Positions 11,063 through 21,800 of a stretch of 64,000 nt of DNA are shown piece by piece. The notes under the pieces were generated by a model that was not told where the DNA came from, searched no databases, and was given only the letters and a program-made list of their open reading frames with translations. The position numbers and the translations under genes are program-made. This DNA is from Pelodera strongyloides (Eukaryota; Nematoda; Chromadorea; Rhabditida; Rhabditidae), in assembly GCA_036852015.1 (NCBI GenBank), contig JAANDG010000558.1, positions 1-64,000 of the forward strand, written 5' to 3'. Each line of letters begins with the position of its first letter. Position 1 is the stretch's first letter.

Positions 11063-12855
11063 CTACGAGTAGTCAAGTAGTAGGAACGCGAAGGGGAACT
11101 TAGCAAAACCCCCCTGGAATGCGGACGATTTGCAGCCCTCTTTGAACACCCTTGTTCCCTTAGGAAGAATCATGAATCGTTTTACCTCACGATGCCAAAT
11201 GTCCCCTTGTCTCAAAAGATTTAGATACGGTTGAGCCTCCCACCAAGGACAACCCAAGATTCCGACCGCTTTAAAATGCTTGGCGTAGCTGATGACTTTG
11301 GGCGCTAGGCTTACGGGTGGCACCCACCACCCCAGTTCGTCCTTCCATGCCTCTTCTTGCACAAAGGCGTTGACCCCTGAAGCCCCGGGACACCAAGAGC
11401 GCGCGAAGAACTTAGTGCATTTCGTATTGAGATTATCCCCGAAGAAGTCACAAGTAACGGGTAGCCACTGGTTAATCACGTTGAATATTTTTTCCGTTAT
11501 GCCCCAATCGTCGAAGTCAAGAACCCTACTTTCGCTGTCCGCTTCGACATTTAACACTCTAGGAACCCATTTAACACGCAGAGAACATTTACATAGATCG
11601 GCCGCGCGCCAAATTTCTTCTGCCAGCCCCTGTAGATTTGGTTTCATGCTTCCCTTATTTATTATGACCACCGCCGAAGTGCTATCTGTCTTGACTAACA
11701 ACCGCTTGCCACTGATTATTTTTGTGAAGGAGGTCAAGCCGAACAGAATCGCTCTTAGTTCCCTAGCTGTACTAGATACCCCAATGTAGTTTGTGGGCAA
11801 GTCGGCTGACGTCGACAAAGACCTTCCCCCTATCTTACACACGGCTCCCATACCATGATCTGAGGCATCGCAAAATAAAACGCAATTAAAACTGTAATCC
11901 TCACCCTGATCGACTGCAATGTCCAAGCTTGTTCGTTCTGTGAATCTCGATTTCCATCGATCCCACTCATCCCGCTCCATAGCTGTCGGCTTGCGTCCCG
12001 CGACACGAGACGGGTCTCGTTGGCGATCCGCCACTTCAATCTCCGTTCTTCTCGAATCTTTCGTGCTAGCGTCCCTCAGAACTAAAGACAAAGAAGATAA
12101 GGTGCCTAGCCAGATTTGTCTATCCTTGGTAGAAGGCGATTCTTTTTCTAAGAGCACTTCTAGCCTCATCATTGCTTTATCTAATCTAGGCTTTGAAGGC
12201 TGGTCTGGAATTTATGTAAGTCTATGTCGAATCCCAACCATGTGAGTTTCTGTGTTGGCTCCCACCTACTCTTTTCTTCGTTAACTATTGCACCTAACCT
12301 AGCTAAATCCTCTCTAACCCGATCTACACTGACTAAACATTCCGCGCGAGAACTGGCCCATAATAAACCATCGTCGAGGTACATGGCTACATTAATACCC
12401 TGGCTTCTCCACTTTTTAACTACAGTACGGAAAATTTTTGTAAATGCGGATGGTGCGGTACTTAGACCAAAAGGAAGACATTGTACTGAAAAAACTCTTC
12501 TGGATCGCCCCAAGAGAAACCAAGAAATTTGCGATCCTGTTTTCTAATGGTGATCTGATGGTACCCGTTACGCAAGTCAAATTGCGCCATATAGCCGCCT
12601 TGGGGTAAACAAAACCGGGGAACAGACCAAAGGTTCGCATTCGACTACTGAGACGGCTCCGCTACTTAACATTTTTCTATCTCGTCTTGAATAAACTGTG
12701 CGTGCAACGTTGCCGTTTTTCGTAGTTCTCGTTTAGGTAACGCGCCTGTGGGTTGAATGCTAAGCCCTTCCCTTATCGTGTTTTTTACGAAATCGGTACA
12801 ATCTAACTCCTCCCAAGCGTCCGCTGCTAAAGTGAGACTTCCAGCCAAAAAATTA
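11063..12855 (-). pseudogene. reverse transcriptase-RNase H of the PAT-like element
   Basis: This is the DIRS-type polymerase protein that copies element RNA to DNA. The N-terminal part (about 12855-12666) follows gag in another frame. RT motifs seen are YMAQFDLRNGYHQ (about 12590), QCLPFGLSTAPSAF (about 12480) and the catalytic YLDDGLLW (about 12380). The RNase H domain lies in the 12172-11063 frame, with FCDASDHGMGAV (Asp), STARELRAILFG (Glu), KTDSTSAV (Asp) and WVPRVLNVEAD. At least three frame changes (about 12660, 12500 and 12185) break this copy. The frame ends in a TAG at 11063-11065, where the nested LTR element has inserted. Family assignment rests on the motif set and the neighbouring recombinase. 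Confidence 0.85.
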
Positions 12856-12858
12856 CCT

Positions 12859-13579
12859 TTATCTCCTGCTGGGGCAAGTGTTCTTCCAATGGCCGTGCTC
12901 TTTACATATTGCACAGAGCTCTGGGTCCAGCGGAGGTCTGCTGCCTTGGTAAAAGCCTCTGTGTCCCTGAACGGTTCCTCTGCCTCGGTAGCCGTAGCGA
13001 CCTCCCCCGCGGTACGCCGCCCGAGCAGGCTCGTAAGGAGAGTGTCGATTCGGACCTCCATACGGCACAGAGAGTCCTTGTCCACCAAGGACTTCTCGGA
13101 CCGCTGATAAGACGTCATGTCTATCTACAGACTCCTATAAAAAACGAAATGAATTCCTGCACTCGGACTGTATACTTTAGAAAAACCGGGAGATATTTTC
13201 TGTATGTTCAAAGGAGAGCGAAACCGAGACTTAGAATGGAGGTAAGAAAGCCACGCGAAAACGACAGAAAGCTACAGAGAAACAAAAAGAAAGAGAAAAA
13301 AAATAATAAAGGAAAACGAGACGGTACCTTTGCCTTGGATTTTTCAGCTTTGGGTGTTTTCTCCTCCCACTTCCTGAACGCCTCGCAGAATTCAGCTGCT
13401 TTGCCTCCGGACAAATCTATCTTCTCCTGTTCCGCTAAAAACGACCACACTCGCGGATTTCTGTCGGCCAGTTCGAGATGCAGATTCCGCGTACGCAGCT
13501 CCGCCACCACGCTTTTCGCTGCCTCTGACAATTGATCGATTTCGACGTCGAGACGCCGAATCAATTTCAGGTTCAGGGA
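12859..13579 (-). CDS. gag-like protein of the PAT-like element, zinc knuckle
   Basis: This is a putative RNA-binding capsid protein. Exon 1 ends at 13328 (AAG/GTACCG). A 193-bp intron follows (13327-13135, acceptor TTTTTTATAG), and exon 2 runs 13134-12859, joining in phase 0. Exon 2 has a Gly-Tyr-Arg-rich stretch (RGGGRYGYRGRG) and then CAICKEHGHWKNTC, a CX2CX4HX4C zinc knuckle, and stops at TAA just before the pol frame. Exon 1 has a heptad-like acidic-basic helix region. The start codon is not identified. A likely acceptor (ATCATTCAG) just upstream of 13579 suggests one more 5' exon. The coordinates therefore mark a 5'-partial model. Confidence 0.65.
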
Positions 13580-13787
13580 ACTGAATGATATTTTTTACTG
13601 TTATTCACGTGAAGCCCCTACCTGCCGAATGCAATTTTTATGTGGTATCTGACTAAAAGCTAAGACTGGGAAAAATAATGAAAGCTAAAAATCAATGAAA
13701 GGTAAGATTTAAATCACAAGGGAAATTCCTTACTGCTGCCGGTCGTAAGACTCTCCACTCAGTTTTACCAGGTTCTCTTGAGCCTCT

Positions 13788-13882
13788 TGAGATTACGGTA
13801 GTCCTCTCTGCGGGACCTATTTTTTCCCTTCAATCCGAATGTGTTATAGGGAGGCTCGCTAACTGCGCACAAACTACATTTT
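13788..13882 (+). repeat. PAT-like split direct repeat B, terminal copy
   Basis: Matches 9136-9230. It ends ACATTTT and is followed directly by host repeat sequence GTGTGAACGAAACGAAAATTAG, which in a related uninterrupted copy at 14083-14130 continues from AAAGGAGAAGAGTTTACTTTTG. Confidence 0.92.
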
Positions 13883-14540
13883 GTGTGAACGAAACGAAAA
13901 TTAGAATATCTGAAGGCTATAAGAGGAGAGCGATGCCCAGCCTTGAGCAAGCGAAATCGAATCTTATTTCATGTTTTTTCAAGATACGTTGCAAACGTTT
14001 CAAACAAGTGTGCTCACTGTTCCTGAATTTTAAAATTTAAAAATCGCCTCAGGCGGCGATAGCGGTCGGCGTATAAAGGAGAAGAGTTTACTTTTGTTTG
14101 CGTGAACGGAACGAAAATTAGAATATCTAAAGGCTATAAAAGGAGAGCAGGCGAGGGAATCATGGGCGATCCCTCCTGGCCCTAGCCCGAAGACGTCGAG
14201 CAATTTGTCATCTGGAACTCGTCGCATACTGCTCAGGACCTCTGCGGAACATGTCATAAGCAAACAATGTATCTGTATCTTCACCCTTGAATAAAGGTGC
14301 ACGCTCTTGATGCGTAAAAAAAAAAAAAAAAAAAACAGAGAGCAGTAGTCCAGTCTTGAGCGAGCGAAATCTGAATCTCTTATTTCATGATTTTTAAAGC
14401 GAAATGGCACCCAGTTTAGGGTTTTTTCACCAAAAATAGTTTAAATACTTTAATTAATGTTTACTCGTAGTGTTTATTTCAAAGCTAGGCACTAGTGCAG
14501 CACCATACGTCAAATTCCTAATGCAACCACACCAGTAAGT
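13883..14540. repeat. two partial copies of a host repeat around the PAT insertion
   Basis: The motif AACGAAACGAAAATTAGAATATCT...GGCTATAA(A/G)AGGAGAGC occurs at about 13887 and again at about 14102. The second copy is preceded by TATAAAGGAGAAGAGTTT, which is also the left flank of the PAT element (6919-6936). A 19-base A run is at about 14317. No gene is seen. Confidence 0.6.
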
Positions 14541-14610
14541 GGGACCCATAGTCGAGTGGTAGAGTTCTAGCTTTTTGTGCGAGAGGTCCCGGGTTCGACC
14601 CCACGCCGGC
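14541..14610 (+). tRNA. tRNA-like sequence, decayed (Lys-type loop)
   Basis: A box A-like GTCGAGTGGTAGAGTTC and a perfect box B GGTTCGACCCC are present with tRNA spacing, and the anticodon loop reads CTTTTTG. The acceptor stem does not pair, so this is a pseudogene or tRNA-derived repeat. Confidence 0.4.
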
Positions 14611-14779
14611 AAACAATTTTGCGTTAAATATTACTTTCTGAGAAGGAGAAAGGAGCTGTCAGTTCGCTTTAAGGATACGTTGCAAACGTTTCACACAAGG
14701 GTGCTTAGTGTTCCTGCGTTTAAAACTTTGCAAGTCGCCTCAACGAAACTCAAGAGTTGCGCGCGGTAACAAGCAACAG

Positions 14780-14945
14780 TTCGGGGGTGTTTCCCGCAAA
14801 CGAATTTGAAGCGCGCCGCAAAAGGTTTTTCAACGACACCGGTTGCCGTTTTGCTGCGGGAAACACCCCCAAACTGTTGCGGGAAACACCCTTAAAACGA
14901 TGCCGAAGTGGTGCGGAAACGTTGCGGGAAAAGTAGCAACTGCAA
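14780..14945. repeat. GCGGGAAACACCC repeat
   Basis: GCGGGAAACACCC(C)CAAACTGTTG and related pieces recur several times here. They occur again at 42880-42950 and inside the hairpin element at 42116-42900, a dispersed family with GTTGCCGTTTTG. Confidence 0.55.
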
Positions 14946-14953
14946 AAAGAAAG

Positions 14954-15034
14954 CAGCGTGTTGGATTCGAACCTACACTCTTGTTAACTTACTTTCTCTA
15001 AACAGCGCCTTAGGCCACTCGACCACACAACACA
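14954..15034 (-). tRNA. tRNA-like sequence, class II (Leu-type)
   Basis: On the minus strand GGTCGAGTGGCCTAAGGCGC (D arm of Leu/Ser tRNAs) is followed by a loop with TAG, a long variable region and box B GGTTCGAATCC. The stems are poor. It is probably a pseudogene. Confidence 0.4.
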
Positions 15035-15048
15035 TGTGAGACCTGTGC

Positions 15049-15310
15049 TTGGGGAAAAATATAGGTACATCAGCTGCAGTTACGGCAGATCCTCCGAGCT
15101 CTTTCAAAAACGTTGCCGAAACGGTGCGGAAATGTAGCGGGGCGCAACTTGCGCGCCGAACCGAGAAGTGTTTCCCGCAAAGGATCGGCGCGCATTTTGC
15201 GCCCCATTTCTATTCGGCGCGTATTTTGTTTCCCATTCCTTTGCGGCCCGCATTTTGTTTCCGAAATGTTGCGGCGCGCAACTCATCGGCTCTCAGTGAG
15301 GCGGCGATAG
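15049..15310. repeat. dispersed GCGCGCCGNAA repeat
   Basis: An internally repetitive segment (GCGCGC / CATTTTG(C/T) / CCCATT(T/C)CT) that recurs in reverse orientation at 19560-19800 and at the extreme right edge (63940-64000). Confidence 0.65.
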
Positions 15311-15872
15311 CCGTCTGGTATGCAAATACAACGTGAGCGTAAAAAAAAATTCCGTGACTTTTCATTGCGCGCATTTAAGTTTTCTCTTTTCTCCTATTTT
15401 CGCCAACTTTTAGAAATTAGAATAAAGGCTGAATATGCAAAAAAAAACACGGTCATGTAAACAAAAACTTACGTGGTATTTCAAAGTCATCGCTCAAAGT
15501 GGTAAGTTTTCACAGGTTTTCATTAGGGCGCAGTCGGTATGCTCTTCCCGAAAGGAAAACATGCAATTGGGATGGACACTTCCGACAGGTTCTAATCTTT
15601 GGTTGCTTGGAGGAAGCAAAGCAAACAGTACAGTCAGAACTAGCATGTAAAAGTATGAATTGACACGTAAAAGTATATTTATGCAGTTTTTAGTGAAAAC
15701 AAACTTCCGTATGGACATACTGTTGCCAGCCATTCTTCAGCGAATTTTCATCTCACTACCACCGTTTTCTAGTTCATCTCTGTGTTACCGATCCGTTGTT
15801 TCAAGTAAATCATATGTCATATGCGGTCTTGGTTGACTAGTTTATAATTATTACATTTTTCAATTACAGAGG

Positions 15873-18800
15873 ATGTGGTTTCGCGCAATCGGAGTATTTT
15901 CCTGGGCCATATTAATCCATTTACTGGTAGGTCCGTGCGCCTCCCAGACTAGTGGACTGCAACAGTATGGTGAGTAGTTGAAATGAAAATCGGGCCAAAT
16001 ACAGTCTTAAAGGGAGAGGCTCACGATAAAAGGGAGAGGCTTTCCTCAATTTACTTGCACAGAATGCCCGGTATTACAGAAATATTAGTGTGAAACCCGC
16101 ATTGCTTGAAGCCTAAAACTCGCAGAATTATTCCCCGGAAAACAGTTAGGACAGGTACCGTAGTCAGAACGTCAAAATTTGTTTATACGGTTTATTTTCA
16201 TTCTTTCTCTACGTAGAAAACGAACAAGCGGATAAAGATCATTCCTACGCTTATAACAAAGCGTTTCCAGTACAGTAATGCCCTAAAAGCCAACAATTGA
16301 TTCCGAATACGGTTCCTGGCCGAACTGCTTGCCGGGGAATAACTATGTGCGTTCAAGGCTTCAAGCAGTGCGGTTTTCACAGTAATATTTCTGTAATACC
16401 GGACATTCTACACAAATAAATTGAAGAGCACTTTCTTCTCGTGGGCCTCTCCCTTTAAAACAAAGCCCATAATATTGATAACGTCTCGATGTCTACATGT
16501 CTTCGTCCCATTACCATTACTAGGTGCAAAGGTGCATGCTAACAGTAAACAACACTTGGACAGTAATTCACCTTCTCATTTGACTGACTCATTCATTTAA
16601 TATTATTGTAGATCCACGTTGCAAGCTGATGAATGGGTTTGTCTGCAATTTGGCCAAACTGGATGAGTTCAGATACGTCGGTGATAAATGTAAGGGTGAA
16701 GAAACGCCATTAGGACCCGTCTCGGTTAAGGATAGAAGTTGGGTGAGTGATTCATAAGTTCAGAAATATGCAGTTTTCATCAAGTTCCTCACGAAAAGCC
16801 TTCACCTGAAGGGCCGGTATACTCGAAAAGGCCCGGAATGACACTAGCTCTTCGCAAATGTTTGTCCGCATTCTAAATGTGCAATTTTCGAAAAAGAAAA
16901 AGAGGAACTGGTTTTAGTTGGGCACCGGAAACGCAAACAATTTTTAAAGAATAATAAAGCATTCCGATGGAGAACTGTACTTTTCAAATTGAACTCATTA
17001 TTCCGGTGTCAAAAGTCAACTCAAACAAGTTAAGGCGATGGGAAAAGTTTGAAGAATTCCGGAAAAAATTGGTTTAAGTTGGAAACGCAGGAAAATTTGA
17101 GAGGTGTTGCAAAATGAGAGACCACAGACAAACTTAGCAGAACATCTTGCTTTTCAGCAACACCATTATGCGAATTGTGAAATCTCGAAATCGTTTCGGT
17201 GTGGTCGTGTGGTGTGGCTACTGTATACTAAATATAATACGTTAGTGGTTGCTACTGCGACCTACCGTAATCACAAATTACACCAATTTATCTTACACGA
17301 GTCGTGCCAATAAAGAGGTATCCCAACTGTACAATACACATGCGGAGTAAAACGCAAAGAGTGTGAACATGTTAAGCAATTCTAAACTTTCCTTCCGTTT
17401 CAGCCGGACTACTTCAGATTCTTAAACTGTACAAAACATCTCGGGCTGCAGGCGGTACAGGTTCCACGAGTAAGTTATTTGCGAATCATAGGTAGCGAAT
17501 GTTCTGAATGTCCTAAAATAGGAATTCAATATATTAATGGTGTTCGTACGGTACCTTACTTATTCAAAACTATTTAGATCTACGGTGCCTTGGAACAAAT
17601 CCTGGACAAGAGCACGGACATCGGCCAATGTAACGTGAGTTCTTATTCGTTATAAAATAGGCAAGCGCCACCACCAGTGGAACTTTTCCTTAAGGCGCAT
17701 TCGATATGGACATTTTCCGGAAAAGAAAAGAAAAAAAGTGGCTCGAGATGGACACCGAGAAAAAAATACATGCAAAATAATTGTCGAATATGCAAATGTA
17801 CTGTAATTGAAACTAAAATCATGCGTGGCAATTGCGTCCTTTTCTGGTGGTCCATCTCGAACCAAAAGATTTCTTTTTCTTTTCCGGAGATTATCTGGCT
17901 ATCTCCGGAGAGAGGCGAAGAATGCCGCGTAGATTATACTATACTGAAGCCTTTGTCAGGGCGCGGCCCTTCCTCACTCTTTTGCATACAGTTCAGATAG
18001 CCAGTTCTGAAATATGTTAAATACAGAGGCCGTATTCACCATTCTTACGGAAAAAATTCCCCGGGAAAACAAATTACCCAGGGACAATTTCCTAACGAAA
18101 ATCCTTCCCGGGAAATATTTTTGCCCTTTCCGGAAAATTTTTTATCCCTTCCCGAATTCACGCTCCATTTGGGAAACGGGGAATTTAACCCAAGGAGAAA
18201 TTCAAAGAAAATATAATTTATGGATATGTTTATGCTTAATTTTCATAGTAATTATAATTTTGCATTTTTTTTTGTTACTGAATTTTAAGCACCCTCAATA
18301 ATTATTAATATATAGTTAGAGCACAATTTCCGTTAGATAACATTTAAGGACAATACCCAACGAAAAATTGCTTATAGGTTGTAAAAATAGGTTGTACAGA
18401 CATTTTCCCGGTAAGATAAGGAGCAAAAAAAAAGACTTCCGTTGCGGGGAATCGAACACCGGCCTTGTTGGTGAGAGCCACAAATCCTAACCACTAGACC
18501 ACAAAGGATGGTGATGTCTTTGCTAATAGCACTCTCCACAATACATTTTAATGGAGATATATTCTATTCTTTCCACAATAGTTTCTAATTGTAAGATCTC
18601 CCTTCGCTATGATTTGAGAAAAAGGTAGTAGTGCATTGACTCCATCTATAGCACACTCAGACCATTTATTTAGGGTAGAATATATGTCGGACTCGTGCAT
18701 TTTCTTACGAAAAGCTTTTCGCAATAGTCTGTCGAATGCTCAAGTAGCATTATTTGCCTTCCTTCTAACAAGTGTTAATTAGTAGATATCCCTTACAGTA

Positions 18801-21800
18801 TTTGCTTATCGTTATAATGAAAGAGAATAGGTAAATATCTTAATTTTTTGTGCTACTTAAAGAAATGGATGGTTATTATTGTCAAACATTCAAATAAAAC
18901 ACAGAAATAATGTTTAAATACATTTTTTCGACGAAAAATATACCACAACACTTGGGTAATTTCTGGTTTACCCGTGCCAAGCTCGGGTAAAATTTTCCGT
19001 TTCCCAGCTCGCTTTTTGGGAAAAGGGAAAAAGTGGTGAATTCCGGGAAAAGGTAAAAATGGTCATTTTGGGTAAAATAATTTCCCGGGAAACGATTTTA
19101 CCCGGGTAAATGTAGTGGTGAATACGGCCTCTGAATGTGTTTGGCGAGAAAATGACGAGAACCTGGCACTTTCGCCGCACAACACGCCTCTGTATCTAAT
19201 TTCACCACATCAGAATTTCGTATTGTGAAGCAATACATTCTCACACAGATAAATTTGCACATTACGTTATGTAAGATATATGATAACGAAATTTGCACAG
19301 TGAAACTGGAGTTGGCCGAAATAGTGAATTAATGAATATGTTAGTAGGGTAGGGAGTACATTTTTTTATCGAAGTAAAAATCCGATTAATAGTAAAGGTA
19401 CGGGCTAAGTTGCACCGCTATGCATGTGAGTGGCTAGGCAGGCTTGAAGAAAACTGCAAGCCAGGTACAAAAAAATGTGATGGGAGTAAAATAAATTCTG
19501 GAGCTGCGAGCTGTGAGCTGTAACCGGAAAAATCACGCTAGGGACTCGATAGTTACACTGAGGGCGATGGTTGCGCGCCACATCATTTCGGGACACAAAA
19601 TGCGCGCCGCAACGAAGTGGGACACAAAATGCGCGCCGAATAGAAATGGGGCCAAAATACGCGCCGATCCGGTACGTGAAACAGTTAAACAGTTTTCATG
19701 GTTCGGCGCGCAGTTGCGCCCCACTCCGCACACCATTTTTCGCATCTTTTCGGCAATTTATCTGAAAGGCACAAAGAATCCGCCGTAACTGCAGTTGTTG
19801 TACTGGTTTTTCCGCACGAACAGCCCTCACATGAGTAGCGGAGTCGAGTGGCCTAACAAGGAAAACTCTTACCATGGAATCGCTCTTTAGTGCTGCAAAC
19901 CACAGTTTTGTAGAGAATTTCACGATGTAACTTTTCCATAGAAAATTTCTTCAATCTTTAAAAAAGTTATGAGTCTTGGAAATTATAGGAAACTGAAATT
20001 TTGCCAATTTTTGCATTTCGTTGTCGAGCAATTTGTCACATAAAGGCGTCGGACAATTTGTCATACTCTTCGTTTAAAGGGACGCGGTCACCGTTTTGAC
20101 CCTTATGTATACTTTGTGTGTTTATTAACTGCACATTATGAAAAACATAGTGTTCGAAAAAATCCGACGAAAAACGCTGTTTTCAGCGAGAAATTCATTG
20201 ATTAAAAAAGTTGCGTCCGATCCAAGGTCCACAGTTAGCCATAGAAAACCAAATGTGATAATGCCCGCGAGGTATTCAACCGATTAATTGGTGGAATAAC
20301 GTTCGTCGAGTCATTTTCAGCACGGCCATGTGCTAGACAATTACTAGGGTTACGGTGCGTATTGGTTCGAGGACAAAATGTTTCGTCATCATTTTACTCG
20401 CTGCTGCCGCATTTCTTGCAAAACTTTTTTCCCAACACTATGCGTTATAAATTATGAAGATAATAAAAACACAAAGTATACATAAGGGCCAAAACGGTGA
20501 CCGCGTCCCTTTAATGTTCAGAACCTCTGTGGAACAAGTCATAAGTCATAAGCTCACTTTGAAAATGAAGTTTGAACTCATTCAAATAAACGTGGACGCT
20601 CTTATGGCGTGAAAGATATTAATTTATTAATTGGCATTTTTTCCATTTCGTTGAAAAACAGTTTTCACACTTTTTTTTGAGTGATTTGTTTCAATTATTC
20701 ACACTGGTTCACAAATTATCGCTGACTCACAAATTATCATTGTAGTCGCGCTCATGCGAACTAATCTTAATCTATGCAAATTTTCTGTAAAATTTCAATT
20801 TTCCATATATTAAATTTCAAAGGCACATATTTTTTCTTAGAGAAGAGAGTGGAGGAAATTTTCTATGATGAAGTTGTAGAGCGTAAAATCCTCTACAAAA
20901 CTGTGTGGTTTGCGGCTGCAAAGGCTCCATGGAAGCCAAGATTTTGGCCCGCCAGCTCCAAGAACATTCGTTTCGGGACGTTTATGCGCTGTTTGGCCAC
21001 GCCAGTGTTAATCATTCTTCCGACATAATAATCATATACGTTCAGAACACTTATGCATAGTTGCATAGAGCTATTGCGTTCCAAATACGCTAATTGGGAA
21101 AAGATCACCAGTTGTGCACATAAGCCCCGGTCCTGTATGTGGACCTGAGAATTAGTTGCTTGAGAACTTGCGAATATGTACTGGACGGATTGGACCAAAA
21201 AGCAGCAGTAGCGTAGACGTAAAACAAGCACAGCTGAGAAAGTATGTGCCTTCTAACATCACAATAAAACGAAATAACTGTCGATCCCTGAGCCCATATG
21301 TGGCTAGAAAACTGTGGCGCCGACTCCGAAGTTGCAAGGCGACCAAATGTACCCAGTTTAGAAAAAAAACTAAGTATCAGTCATTGCTTTGACCACAAAA
21401 TGACCAAAAAGTGTGGTCCTAAAGACTGAAAAAACTAAAGCCATCGTTACCTGATTTCCTCCGAGCTCCGAATCCAACTTTTAAATGTCAATTACGTGTT
21501 ACATACGTCCTTTTTCCCTTTTCCCTCCTGAGGTCGCACCGCGTTAGTAGCTGGGCCTCTTAAACGTGCCTAGCCTATGTGTGTTTATCTCTTTCATTGA
21601 CATTGTCCGTTTGTTAAATCGTATTGCTTGAATAAAGAGTTATATATATATTCGCCACTGCGTTTCCCTCGGGGAAATTTTCCCTGGGGACAGAAAATAG
21701 CATTCTAAGGTGAGACACGCAGAGAAAAAGACGGGGAATTCCCCGAGGGGAAGTGAGTAGTGAATGGTCTCTAGAAAAAAATCGCGAAAGAAAGTTAATA

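Larger units (their letters stand above)
6943..13882 (-). mobile_element. PAT-like (DIRS order) tyrosine-recombinase retrotransposon
   Basis: Genes for a zinc-knuckle gag, a DIRS-type RT-RNase H and a tyrosine recombinase all lie on the minus strand. Split direct repeats frame them. Sequence A (141 bp) is at 6943-7083 and 9232-9372. Sequence B (95 bp) is at 9136-9230 and 13788-13882. The internal copies are adjacent as B-A, exactly the junction expected if the two termini were joined in a circle. There are no LTRs and no clear target duplication, as expected of this group, which integrates through a recombinase instead of an integrase. Removing the nested LTR element (9412-11058 plus one 5-bp duplication) leaves about 5.3 kb. 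The element interrupts a copy of the repeat also seen at 36302-36730 and 63424-63800. Frameshifts and one stop codon make this copy defective. Confidence 0.88.
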
